Shown here: positions 33,919 through 42,579 of the stretch, in pieces
How the letters are laid out: the number at the start of each line of letters is the position of its first letter
Numbering within the stretch: the stretch's first letter is position 1
Assembly: GCA_963850345.1 (NCBI GenBank)
Contig: CAWKKW010000002.1
Span: forward strand, 1,085,979-1,149,978
Source: CAWKKW01 sp963850345
Lineage (GTDB): Bacteria > Acidobacteriota > Terriglobia > Terriglobales > Acidobacteriaceae
Direction of reading: 5' to 3'
Length of the DNA: 64,000 nucleotides
Notes under the pieces: generated by a model
What the model saw: only the letters and a program-made list of their open reading frames with translations
Databases searched by the model: none
What the model was told of the DNA's origin: nothing
Program-made: the position numbers and the translations under genes

Positions 33919-34671
33919 CTAGTAAGTGGCCCGGCCTCCGCTGAGGTCGAAGACGGCTCCTGTGGTAAACGAATTTTCCTCAGAGACCAGCCACGCTACC
34001 ATCGCGCTGACTTCATCGACCTCAAGGAAGCGTCCCCGCGGGATCTTAGACAACATGAAATCGATATGCTGCTGTGTCAGCTGATCGAAGATGCGTGTGC
34101 GCGCTGCAGCGGGCGTGATGCAGTTAACGGCGATGTTATGGCTCGCCGTTTCTTTACCCAGCGACTTAGTCAGAGCGATAACTCCGGCTTTTGAGGCACT
34201 GTAAGCGGACGCGTTCGGATTCCCTTCCTTACCCGCGATGGAAGCAACGTTCACAATGCGTCCGTACCCCTGTCGAAGCATGTGGGGAACAATGGCATGA
34301 CAGCAGAGGAATACGCTGACTAGGTTGATATCGATCACCTGCTTCCAAGTGTCGATGGGGTATTCCCAGGTTGTGTGGTTCGGTCCGGCTATGCCCGCAT
34401 TCGCTATCAGGATGTGAATGGCGCCATGCTGCTTGAGAGTCGAGCCGGTGGCAGCCTCCACGCTGGAGGGATCTGCGACATCCACTGTCTCGATTGAGAC
34501 AGTTCCCTCGGAGCCGAGCTGCTGACGCGCAGAGGAAAGCGCGTCGTTGTCACGATCCCACAAGGAGACGGATGCGCCTGACGCTAGCAGGCGGCGAGCT
34601 ACCGCAAGACCTATCCCCTGCCCTGCGCCTGTGACAACGGCGTGCCTGTTGTTCAGATCGATTTGGTTCAT
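33919..34671 (-). CDS. short-chain dehydrogenase/reductase (2-keto-3-deoxy-fuconate dehydrogenase-like)
   Basis: A 250-residue SDR with 'AVVTGAGQGIGLAVARRL', 'LIANAGIAG', 'VNVASIAGKEGNPNASAYSASKAGVIALTKSLGKE' (catalytic Ser, Tyr, Lys; quoted in separate parts: 'VASIAGKEG', 'YSASKAG') and 'FDLSGGRATY'. The substitution of Cys/Asn in 'IAVNCITPAAART' fits 2-keto-3-deoxy-L-fuconate and 3-oxoacyl-type subgroups. It follows the dehydrogenase at 34747 by 75 bp and may be in the same operon as the aminotransferase. Confidence 0.88.
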   Translation of the reverse strand: MNQIDLNNRHAVVTGAGQGIGLAVARRLLASGASVSLWDRDNDALSSARQQLGSEGTVSIETVDVADPSSVEAATGSTLKQHGAIHILIANAGIAGPNHTTWEYPIDTWKQVIDINLVSVFLCCHAIVPHMLRQGYGRIVNVASIAGKEGNPNASAYSASKAGVIALTKSLGKETASHNIAVNCITPAAARTRIFDQLTQQHIDFMLSKIPRGRFLEVDEVSAMVAWLVSEENSFTTGAVFDLSGGRATY

Positions 34672-34746
34672 TCATCCTCCTGCAGACGACTACCGTCACC
34701 CCGAAACTATGAGTGAAAACCAATCTCTGGTCGACGCCGACGACAC

Positions 34747-35805
34747 TCACTTCTTTCGCTCTGTTCTTGGTCTTCGGGTTCTGGAGGCAGGTTGGTTTCC
34801 TACATCCTCAGGATAGCGTACGGCGATCTCACGAATTTCATGGCTAAATCCGATGAAGAGCTCTTCCCATCGCTTAGCTTGCGCAGGCGTGTAAGAGTAG
34901 AAACCCTTCGCGTTGGATACACCGCGAGCACCGGACTTGACTACCTTTCGCATCAGCGGAGGAACCTCGACGGCACAGTTGAGCTCCGGCAACAGGTCTT
35001 TCATCACAGCGGCATAAGGCGGAATTCCGGTGAGATCCATGAACCGGAACGGACCGGCAAAGGTGATCCAGTATCCGAGATCGTTGCGCAGAGAGCGATC
35101 CACATCGGCCACCGTCGCATAACCAGCCTCCACCAGGTAGAATGCCTCGCGAAGCATGGCGTACATGATCCGATTGGTAATAAATCCGCGAATGTCTTTG
35201 CGCAATAGCGAGGGTTCCTTTCCCCATCGCCGCGCGAACTCCATGGCACGAGCCGCACTGCTTCGCGATGTACGGTCGCCGCAGATCACCTCCATGAACC
35301 GCGTAATGTTTGCGGGTTCAGCCCAATGCAGGCCCAGCACTCGCTTCGGGTTTCGCGCATCCCGCTGCAAATCGGAGACAGGTATGGCGGAAGTGTTGGT
35401 CCCAATCAGCGTCTGTTTCCCAACTGCTTCCTCGATCTGCCCAATAACCTGCCGTTTGACCGCAATGTCTTCCACGGTCGACTCGATGACGATCTCTGCG
35501 CCAGCGAGATCAGCAAAGTCAGCTGAAACAGAAAATCGATTGATTAGGATCGAGGGATCTTCCCGAAACAGGCCCTTCGCGTGTGCGTCGTTCAGAAGGC
35601 GCATCAGCCGTTTGGGTGAGGACCGCAACTTTTCCGGATCGACCTCAATGCAGACGACGCGGTGACCTGCTCCCAGTAGACATGCCGCGATGCTGGTGCC
35701 CATCAGGCCCATGCCAACAACTCCCGCCAACCCCTCTGTTTCCGGGGAACGTGGCTTGCGGGACTTCCCTGATTGCACATTGTGACTTCTGGAGCTTAGG
35801 CCCAT
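34747..35805 (-). CDS. 3-hydroxyacyl-CoA dehydrogenase family protein
   Basis: About 352 residues from the ATG at 35805 (GGGGGG just upstream; ATG at 35817 also possible). 'AGVVGMGLMGTSIAACLLGAGH' is the NAD-binding motif, 'VIESTVEDIAVKRQV' and 'IGTNTSAIPVSDL' are family signatures, the catalytic His is in 'VLGLHWAEPANITRFMEVI', and 'FITNRIMYAMLREAFYLVEAG' begins the C-terminal domain. Single-function family members include 3-hydroxybutyryl-CoA, carnitine and L-gulonate dehydrogenases. No thiolase or CoA ligase is near, so a non-CoA hydroxyacid substrate is plausible. Starts about 17 nt after the aminotransferase stop. Confidence 0.87.
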   Translation of the reverse strand: MGLSSRSHNVQSGKSRKPRSPETEGLAGVVGMGLMGTSIAACLLGAGHRVVCIEVDPEKLRSSPKRLMRLLNDAHAKGLFREDPSILINRFSVSADFADLAGAEIVIESTVEDIAVKRQVIGQIEEAVGKQTLIGTNTSAIPVSDLQRDARNPKRVLGLHWAEPANITRFMEVICGDRTSRSSAARAMEFARRWGKEPSLLRKDIRGFITNRIMYAMLREAFYLVEAGYATVADVDRSLRNDLGYWITFAGPFRFMDLTGIPPYAAVMKDLLPELNCAVEVPPLMRKVVKSGARGVSNAKGFYSYTPAQAKRWEELFIGFSHEIREIAVRYPEDVGNQPASRTRRPRTERKK

Positions 35806-35822
35806 CTCTCCCCCCATAAGAA

Positions 35823-37193
35823 CTAGCCCCGACTTCCAACGGACTGGACTCGACCCACGGAAAGATGGACGGCCTGTCCTAGAGCTTCTTTCATATGTCG
35901 CAGTGTCAGATCTATATCTGCAAGTGTATGGGCCGAGGAAATGGAGCATTGCTTAGGAGGCAAAGGGAAGACGTAGATCCCGCGGTCGACGAGCAATCCG
36001 CGAAAAGCGGCATCCAGTGCAAAGTCATGATTCGCGCCGAGGTCGTGCCAATCCCTGGGGCAATGGTCCATGAAATACCAGCAGAAGGCCGATCCCTGGC
36101 GCGCAACCACTCCAGAGATGCCGAGATCGGTGAAGATATCCTCTAAACCAGCCTGCATCTTTTGACCCAGGCTTTCGGTGTACCGGTACACTTCCCCACC
36201 ATTCATCAGCAGGCGTTCAATCGTGGCAATCGCCGCGGCTGTGGGTACCGGATGGGCGTTATATGTTCCTGCAAGAAGTACTCGACGATTTGGCGACGGA
36301 TCCACAAAGAGATCCATCATCTCTTTTCGCCCTGCCAGTGCTGCGATGGGATAGCCATTCGCAAGTGCCTTGCCGAAGACCACCAGATCCGGAGTTACAT
36401 TTACCAGGCTGGCGTACCCACCAATCCCATGCCGAAATCCTGTCTTCACTTCATCGAATATCAGTACGAATCCGAACTGGTCAGCGAGAGCCCGCAGGCC
36501 ACTCAGATAACCGGGCTCGGGTTTTACCACTCCGATGTTCTGCAGGATTGGCTCGGTAATGAGCGCTGCTATGGAGTATCGCTCGCATACGAAGCGAACC
36601 GAATCCAAATCGTTGAAGTTGACACTATGGATAAGCTTCTGATGCTCTGCGGGAATTCCCGCGCTGATTGGGTGGAACGGGTATTCGCCGGGCGAGACTC
36701 TCGGGCCCAGTTCAGCCAGGGGTGTCATCAGATTGCAGGCTACGTCGTTGTGCCAGCCATTGTAGCCACCTTGAATTCGGAGGATGTGGTCTCGCCCAGT
36801 GAACGCGCGAGCCAATCGGATCGCCTGATAAGTCGCTTCGCTACCGCTATTCAGCAGTTGCACAGACTCGGCGGATGACACATGGTCGCAAATCAATTGG
36901 GCGAGTTCGCCCTCGGCGCTTGTCGTGCCGGCTCCAAACAGACTCAACTCTTGTTCCAGAACCTGCCGCACTGCACGCGTTACGTGCGCATCGTTGTGCC
37001 CCAGAAAGTGCGGACCAAAGGCAACGTGGTAATCAAGATATTGATTCCCATCCACGTCCCATATCGAGGCCCCCGATCCCCTTGCAAACGCAATAACAGG
37101 TTCGGTCGCCCTGTTTACGGACACCACCCCACCCGGTATGTACCTCTTGTTGTTCTGTAGTAATTGCTCTGATTGCGCTCTATTCTTCATCAT
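35823..37193 (-). CDS. class III aminotransferase (glutamate-1-semialdehyde aminomutase-like)
   Basis: A 456-residue PLP enzyme of fold type I class III. 'RYIPGGVVSVNR', 'LNSGSEATYQAIRLARAFTG', 'FGFVLIFDEVKTGFR' (Asp that binds the PLP pyridine) and 'VVFGKALANGYPIAAL' (Schiff-base Lys) are diagnostic. It differs from true HemL: it lies next to a hydroxyacyl-CoA-type dehydrogenase and an SDR rather than haem genes, so it probably acts on a beta-amino or omega-amino acid or an amino sugar-derived aldehyde. First gene of the three-gene unit. Confidence 0.88.
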   Translation of the reverse strand: MMKNRAQSEQLLQNNKRYIPGGVVSVNRATEPVIAFARGSGASIWDVDGNQYLDYHVAFGPHFLGHNDAHVTRAVRQVLEQELSLFGAGTTSAEGELAQLICDHVSSAESVQLLNSGSEATYQAIRLARAFTGRDHILRIQGGYNGWHNDVACNLMTPLAELGPRVSPGEYPFHPISAGIPAEHQKLIHSVNFNDLDSVRFVCERYSIAALITEPILQNIGVVKPEPGYLSGLRALADQFGFVLIFDEVKTGFRHGIGGYASLVNVTPDLVVFGKALANGYPIAALAGRKEMMDLFVDPSPNRRVLLAGTYNAHPVPTAAAIATIERLLMNGGEVYRYTESLGQKMQAGLEDIFTDLGISGVVARQGSAFCWYFMDHCPRDWHDLGANHDFALDAAFRGLLVDRGIYVFPLPPKQCSISSAHTLADIDLTLRHMKEALGQAVHLSVGRVQSVGSRG

Positions 37194-37568
37194 CTCTCCT
37201 GCTTCATCACCCTTTCAGCGCACACCAAGAGCGACCTCCCTTGCCTCTTTATGGCAGGGAAATCGCTCCGTTCTCTTCCTTGACTGGCCTGCTCATTCTT
37301 ACTCAGCGAGGAGGCTACTCTTGCAGCTTACTTACGGTGTTAGTAGCAATAACTCCTCAACTCGTTTATGCATGACCTTCACATGAGGCGTGCAATCTAC
37401 AACCGCCGCTGCATCCAAGCCGTAAGGCCCAGACGACTTCGGGTCACCGCGGTGCCTTGGAACCGCGACAATTGAGCGCAGCCGCAAGGACGAGGTGGTA
37501 GTTCGCGAATGCGGCCGATGAATCGCTGATCGGAATACCATGCCGGTGATCTGCATTCTTTGCAGGCC
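37194..37568. other. intergenic stretch without a recognisable gene
   Basis: 375 bp between the TonB-dependent receptor stop and the aminotransferase start, both read on the minus strand. It probably contains the aminotransferase promoter. A short minus-strand open frame (37332-37556) has no domain or ribosome-binding site. Confidence 0.4.
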
Positions 37569-40500
37569 TCAAAAGTGCACCTTTACAGCCAGTTGCACAT
37601 TTCTGGGCGAGCCGGCCTGGTAGGAAATCACACCCGCTGTGCTGCTGCCGATGACAGATCCCGGCGCACCCAAGTTGGTATGGTTAAAGGCATTGAAAAA
37701 CTCACCCTTGATCTCGGCACCAACGCCTTCGTGAATTGCAAACCTCTTGATCAGGCCGATGTCCCAATTCTGCATGCCGGGCTGCCTCAAAATATTGCGG
37801 CCGGAGTTACCGAAGCGCGGCGTTCCGTTCGCAAAGTCCTGAGCGAGAGCGGTTGTGGTAAAGCAACTCGTGTTGAACCACTCATCCAGCTTTTTAGGCC
37901 CGGTCCCATTGCACACGCGATCGGGCCGAGGTGAAGGGGAACCGGTGTTGGAATAATCCTGCGTGGTTCGCACTGTGAAGGGCAGCCCACTCGAGGCACT
38001 AACGATAGCGCTCACCTGCCATCCACCGGCAAGCGCGTTCATCACTCTGCCATTACTTGCAAACGCCTGGCCTTTGCCGAAAGGTAACTCGTAGGTGGGG
38101 CTGGCTACGAACGTGTGCCGCGCATCGAAATCAGATGACGCGTAGTCGGCGGCGGGATCGTTGTAGTTTTGAATTGTGGACTGGTTATCAATGTTTCCAC
38201 CCTCGTTATCCGTGCTTTTCGCAAAAGTGTAAGAGACCATGAGCGCCAATCCGTGCGAGGCCTTCTTATCAAGCTTTGCGTATACGGCTTGGTATTTGGC
38301 ACTTCCTTCGTAATCGTCGAAAAGCATTGGTCCAAAATCCGGCCAAGGTCGGCGAGGCTGCAGATCACCGGCTCCGGGATGCGGTTGATTTCCGGTGTTG
38401 AACATATAGTCGAGGTGGAGCCCACGATTACCGATGTAAGCCACTTCTGATCCCCACTCTCGCGCAATCTGGTATTGGACACTCAAACTCCACTCGTAGG
38501 TTTCAGGAGTCTTGTAGAACGGCGAGGGCATCAACTGCGAAGTGATGCCGGTGAGCGACACAGACGGAGCGTTCAGGAAGGCGTTCTGCGTAGTTGTGGG
38601 CTGACCATTGGTGAGTGGCGGTGGAGCTCCAAACGCCGTCACGTAGTTCGGCGTCTGCGTGAATACCGGATTATTGTTTGCGAACGAGCCCATGCGGTTG
38701 GTATCCGGCAGATCCATGAAGATGCCTGCACCCGCGTGAACGACCAACCGGTCTGTCTGCAGCGGCTGCCATGAGAATCCGCCGCGCGGAGCGAAGTATC
38801 CCGCTCCCGGGCCGAAGCTTACCTGACGAACCTTGTTTCCTGTAAGCCCTTTCTCCCGCCTCATCCCGGAGGTCATCACCAGACACTGTCCTGTCGACGA
38901 GATGAAATAGGGATTGTTGCACAAAGCATCGTTGGCGGCGGCGGGCAATGCGGTCAACAAAAGCCCGTCACCTGGAGCATATGTCTTGGATAAAGGGAAA
39001 AACGTGGCAATCTGGTTATGCGTATCCATGGGCTGACGACGGTACTCCCAACGCAAACCATACTGCACAGTGAGGCGAGGCTTGATGCGAAAGCTATCCT
39101 GAGCAAACGCGCTGATCCAACGTCCTCCGACCAGGTTTGTCACGATTGCGTTTTTGGTGAACTCTCCTCCGGAAGGATAACCAAGCTCCATATCGGCGAG
39201 GTCCGCTACGGAACTCACCCCGGGGATCGCTCCGCCCAGCGAAGAGTACTGCCCGTTGAAGCTGAACAGCCCGTTGGCCTGCACAGGGTCAGTCACACCT
39301 TTGGTCTGCCAGAAATCGATGTCGGCTCCAAACGAAAGCGTGTGACGTCCTGCGACTTTGGTAAAGGTGTCTTGGTACTGTTCGATCGCATCGGGAGCGG
39401 TCACCGGAAAATATCCGGGAAAGCCGTCGCCCCATAGCGCAAAGTTGCTGAGCACCACATTCGGATACATGTTGAATTGCGGCAGCGGAGTTGTCAGCCC
39501 TGCGATGCCGAAACTCGCCAGCGTGCCCGGCGCACGGGGGCAACCCTGGCAGGCGTATGTCAGGTAATCCTTCTGATACCCGATTCGCACATCGTTGATG
39601 GCGGACGGTCCCAACACCCGCGTCCATCCGCCGACCAGGTTCTGACCTCTGAAGTGCTGAAAACCGTTGAACGAAGGGAGCGCGCCAGGAAACAGGATGT
39701 TGGAATTGCCCAGTAGATACCGCACGAAAACGCGGTCGGCGTCTGTCACGCTCGTGTCGACGCGTCCATCGTATTGATCGTTCTGCTGCTGCTGCGAAGT
39801 CTGATTGGTGTAGTTGACCACTCCCGTCGTGTTCGGGTCGGGAAAGAGCGCCAACACCTTTTGAGCAACTGGATCGAGGGTCCCGATGAGATTGCCCGAG
39901 ATCGGCGTCCCAACGAGTACAGTCGTTTGTCCGGCCGACGGGTTCGCCGGATCCGCAGGACAGGTGTACAGGCTCTCTGTTTTCGGGTCGAATAACTGCC
40001 CTGTGTCATAGACGAGATTTGACGGCGCGGCAGCGCCACTGCTGCTGCACAGGTTTGCCTGCGTGCCAGTGAGGAACGAACTGAAGTCGCCCCCCTTTTG
40101 CTGGGCCGTTGGCACCACTGTTGACGACACCACCGCCTGCGTCAGGCGTAGACCCTCGTAGCTTCCGAAGTAGAAGAGTCTATCCTTCAAAATTGGGCCA
40201 CCTACGGCACCGCCGAACTGATGCCGCGAAAGATCTGGACGGCTCAAAGCAAAATATCCGCTCGCGTCCAGGGAACTGTTGCGCGCGTATTCCCATCCCG
40301 ACCCATGCACATGACCGGTGCCCGAGTTGGTAATCAAGTTCATCACCGAGCCGGAGGCAAGACCGAACGACGCGTCGTAGACATTATTTTGAATCTTGAA
40401 CTCGTGGACCATTTCAGGAGGAGGGTCGAGCGCAAAGCTGCTGTTATTCAGCGCACGGGAGATCATGCCGTCGATCAGCAGCAGATTGCTTCCTGAGCCT

Positions 40501-41084
40501 CCGCCCGATCCGCTATAGCCGAAGTCATTGAAGCCCGATCCATTCGCCGCACCCGTAGCGAGCGAGCGCCCCGTAGTATTCACCGTGCCCGGCACCAACA
40601 GGGCCAAAGCTCCCACTTCGCGTAAGTTCAAAGGCATGTTCAGAATGGCTTGTTCTTCTACCACAGTTCCAAGGCTGGCACTAGACGTATCCACTAGCGC
40701 AGGCGTTGACTCCACGCGCACCGTCTGCTCTGATCCGCCGACCTTGAGTGCCACGTTCATGGTGATCTTCTGATCGACGTTCAACGAAACGTCCGCCAAC
40801 TGGCTGGTAGAAAACCCCTCATGCGTGACCGTAATCAAGTAAGTACCGGCGGGCAGAGAGAGAAATTCATATTCTCCCGAAGCGTTAGCAACCGTCTTGG
40901 CAGCTACACCCGTACTGGCATTCGTCGCCGTGACGGTTGCTTGCGGAACGACTGCCTGCGAGACATCCGTCACCGTTCCGACGATGCTTCCTGTCGTGGT
41001 CTGGGCTGCCGCGAAGAACGGCAGCAAACCCGATAGCAACAAGAGACACGCAAGGCGACCTAAAGTAGCAGGACGCTTCGACAT
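37569..41084 (-). CDS. TonB-dependent receptor, Oar-like with carboxypeptidase-regulatory domain
   Basis: About 1171 residues from the ATG at 41084, chosen because the signal peptide 'LACLLLLSGLLPFFAAAQ' begins there; ATG at 41183 with GAGGAG 11 nt upstream is an alternative. 'TTGSIVGTVTDVSQAVVPQA' is the CarboxypepD_reg domain, then a plug ('LLLIDGMISRALNNSS') and a large barrel with extracellular loops, ending in 'NVQLAVKVHF' with the C-terminal Phe of outer-membrane proteins. It would take up glycan fragments using TonB energy. It follows the lactonase and GH20 genes on the same strand, suggesting use of hexosamine-containing glycans. Confidence 0.93.
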   Translation of the reverse strand: MSKRPATLGRLACLLLLSGLLPFFAAAQTTTGSIVGTVTDVSQAVVPQATVTATNASTGVAAKTVANASGEYEFLSLPAGTYLITVTHEGFSTSQLADVSLNVDQKITMNVALKVGGSEQTVRVESTPALVDTSSASLGTVVEEQAILNMPLNLREVGALALLVPGTVNTTGRSLATGAANGSGFNDFGYSGSGGGSGSNLLLIDGMISRALNNSSFALDPPPEMVHEFKIQNNVYDASFGLASGSVMNLITNSGTGHVHGSGWEYARNSSLDASGYFALSRPDLSRHQFGGAVGGPILKDRLFYFGSYEGLRLTQAVVSSTVVPTAQQKGGDFSSFLTGTQANLCSSSGAAAPSNLVYDTGQLFDPKTESLYTCPADPANPSAGQTTVLVGTPISGNLIGTLDPVAQKVLALFPDPNTTGVVNYTNQTSQQQQNDQYDGRVDTSVTDADRVFVRYLLGNSNILFPGALPSFNGFQHFRGQNLVGGWTRVLGPSAINDVRIGYQKDYLTYACQGCPRAPGTLASFGIAGLTTPLPQFNMYPNVVLSNFALWGDGFPGYFPVTAPDAIEQYQDTFTKVAGRHTLSFGADIDFWQTKGVTDPVQANGLFSFNGQYSSLGGAIPGVSSVADLADMELGYPSGGEFTKNAIVTNLVGGRWISAFAQDSFRIKPRLTVQYGLRWEYRRQPMDTHNQIATFFPLSKTYAPGDGLLLTALPAAANDALCNNPYFISSTGQCLVMTSGMRREKGLTGNKVRQVSFGPGAGYFAPRGGFSWQPLQTDRLVVHAGAGIFMDLPDTNRMGSFANNNPVFTQTPNYVTAFGAPPPLTNGQPTTTQNAFLNAPSVSLTGITSQLMPSPFYKTPETYEWSLSVQYQIAREWGSEVAYIGNRGLHLDYMFNTGNQPHPGAGDLQPRRPWPDFGPMLFDDYEGSAKYQAVYAKLDKKASHGLALMVSYTFAKSTDNEGGNIDNQSTIQNYNDPAADYASSDFDARHTFVASPTYELPFGKGQAFASNGRVMNALAGGWQVSAIVSASSGLPFTVRTTQDYSNTGSPSPRPDRVCNGTGPKKLDEWFNTSCFTTTALAQDFANGTPRFGNSGRNILRQPGMQNWDIGLIKRFAIHEGVGAEIKGEFFNAFNHTNLGAPGSVIGSSTAGVISYQAGSPRNVQLAVKVHF

Positions 41085-41329
41085 CACTTCTCTGGATGAG
41101 GGGGAATCTTCTGGGCAGGAGTGTCGGAGTCCAGAAGTACGATTCCTCATGATGAACCAAAACGGTTGAGCAAGAGATTTCATGCTTGTTTGATCTCCTC
41201 GTCTCGAAGGGGCCGAGAAATTCAACGTAGCGTAATCCCCGCCCCTCGTCGAGCATGTTCATCCATCGCGCGGGAAAAGCGTTCAGCCTACTGGACGAGT
41301 GTCAGGACTACAGCTGGGATTGCAGTTGT

Positions 41330-42553
41330 TCAGCCCAGGAAGGCAATACACATGGGCGTTCCAAGAGGTTGATATGCGCCGGTAAAGCTGAGGCGCCCAG
41401 TACGCGCGTCCACTCGGAAGGATGTGATCTGATCGCTTCTCTGGTTGCACGCATAGAGAAAGCGGCCGCGGGGTTCGATCGCGATATGGTTTGGATAATC
41501 GCCCTGTGTGGGAGTGTCGTCCAGATGTGCAAGATGTCCTGTGGGGCTTATGGCGAACGTTCCAATGGAATTGTGCAGACGATTTGCGGCATATAGGAAT
41601 CGGCCGTTGCGCGATACAACGATCTCGGAACAAAAGTTCGTGCCGGTAAATCCTGAGGGCAGTGTAGACACGGTCTGCATAGCGGTCAGCGAACCGACCT
41701 GCGGATCGTAATGAAAGAAGATCAGGGTCGAAGCTTCTTCCTGAATGGAATAGAGCCAGCGGCCGTTGGGATGGAAGGCAAAGTGCCTGGGTCCGTCTCC
41801 AGCCGGAACCATAACGAAGGGAGTGGCGGCTGGTGTTAGTTGACCTGTTTCGCTATTCAGCCGATAGACGTAAATGCGATCCTGCCCGAGGTCCGTTTGC
41901 AGAACGAACCGGTTCTGAGGATCGCACTGGATCATATGGCAATGCGGCGCATCATGTCCGCTGATGGCAAAGCTCCCGGAAGGCGCATCCTTTGCATGGA
42001 TTGGTCCGAGCTCTCCCTCGTCTCGATGGACCGCTATCGCTTCGGACAGGGATCCATCTGGCTGAATCTTGAAGGCCGCAATTGTGCCGCCGGCATAGTT
42101 CGCTACGAAGGCAAACTTGCCCGTGGCATCGATGCTCATGTGGGTCGGCTCAGCGCCTTGCGAACTCACGATGTTCAAATTTAGCAATTCACCTGAGCCG
42201 CCCTCGATAGCAAACGCGCTGACCGAACCGCTGTTGCCCTTATAGTTTGAAAGCTCGTTCACGGCGTACAGATACCTACGCGACGGATGCATACATATCC
42301 ACGAAGGACTGGCTGTCTCCACTGCAAGGTTCAGCAGATTGAGCTTTCCCGTAGTGTCATCCATTTCGAAGAGGTAAATCCCCTTGCCGTTTGCGGCACC
42401 ATCTACGGGCACGGTATCGGTGCCGACATACGCCAGCGTCCGCGTTCGCCGTCGAGAGCCGAAGGAGAGATCCGATACCGCGCACAGCGCCGCCACGCTC
42501 GCGAGCCCATTGAGAAAGACCCGCCGCGTGGGACCCGATTGCCTACAGCACAT
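41330..42553 (-). CDS. lactonase family beta-propeller protein (6-phosphogluconolactonase-like), Tat-exported
   Basis: A 407-residue protein with Tat signal 'TRRVFLNGLASVAALCAV'. The body is the seven-bladed propeller of the YbhE/Pgl lactonase family: 'YVGTDT', 'PSWICMHPSRRYLYAVNE', 'PTHMSIDATGKFAFVANYAGG', 'HFAFHPNGRWLYSIQE', 'FLYACNQRSDQITSF'. Because it is exported, its target is more likely an extracytoplasmic sugar lactone than 6-phosphogluconolactone. Starts 26 bp after the GH20 stop, so the two are co-transcribed. Confidence 0.9.
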   Translation of the reverse strand: MCCRQSGPTRRVFLNGLASVAALCAVSDLSFGSRRRTRTLAYVGTDTVPVDGAANGKGIYLFEMDDTTGKLNLLNLAVETASPSWICMHPSRRYLYAVNELSNYKGNSGSVSAFAIEGGSGELLNLNIVSSQGAEPTHMSIDATGKFAFVANYAGGTIAAFKIQPDGSLSEAIAVHRDEGELGPIHAKDAPSGSFAISGHDAPHCHMIQCDPQNRFVLQTDLGQDRIYVYRLNSETGQLTPAATPFVMVPAGDGPRHFAFHPNGRWLYSIQEEASTLIFFHYDPQVGSLTAMQTVSTLPSGFTGTNFCSEIVVSRNGRFLYAANRLHNSIGTFAISPTGHLAHLDDTPTQGDYPNHIAIEPRGRFLYACNQRSDQITSFRVDARTGRLSFTGAYQPLGTPMCIAFLG

Positions 42554-42579
42554 TTGACCTCCGTTGCACCGACCAGCAA

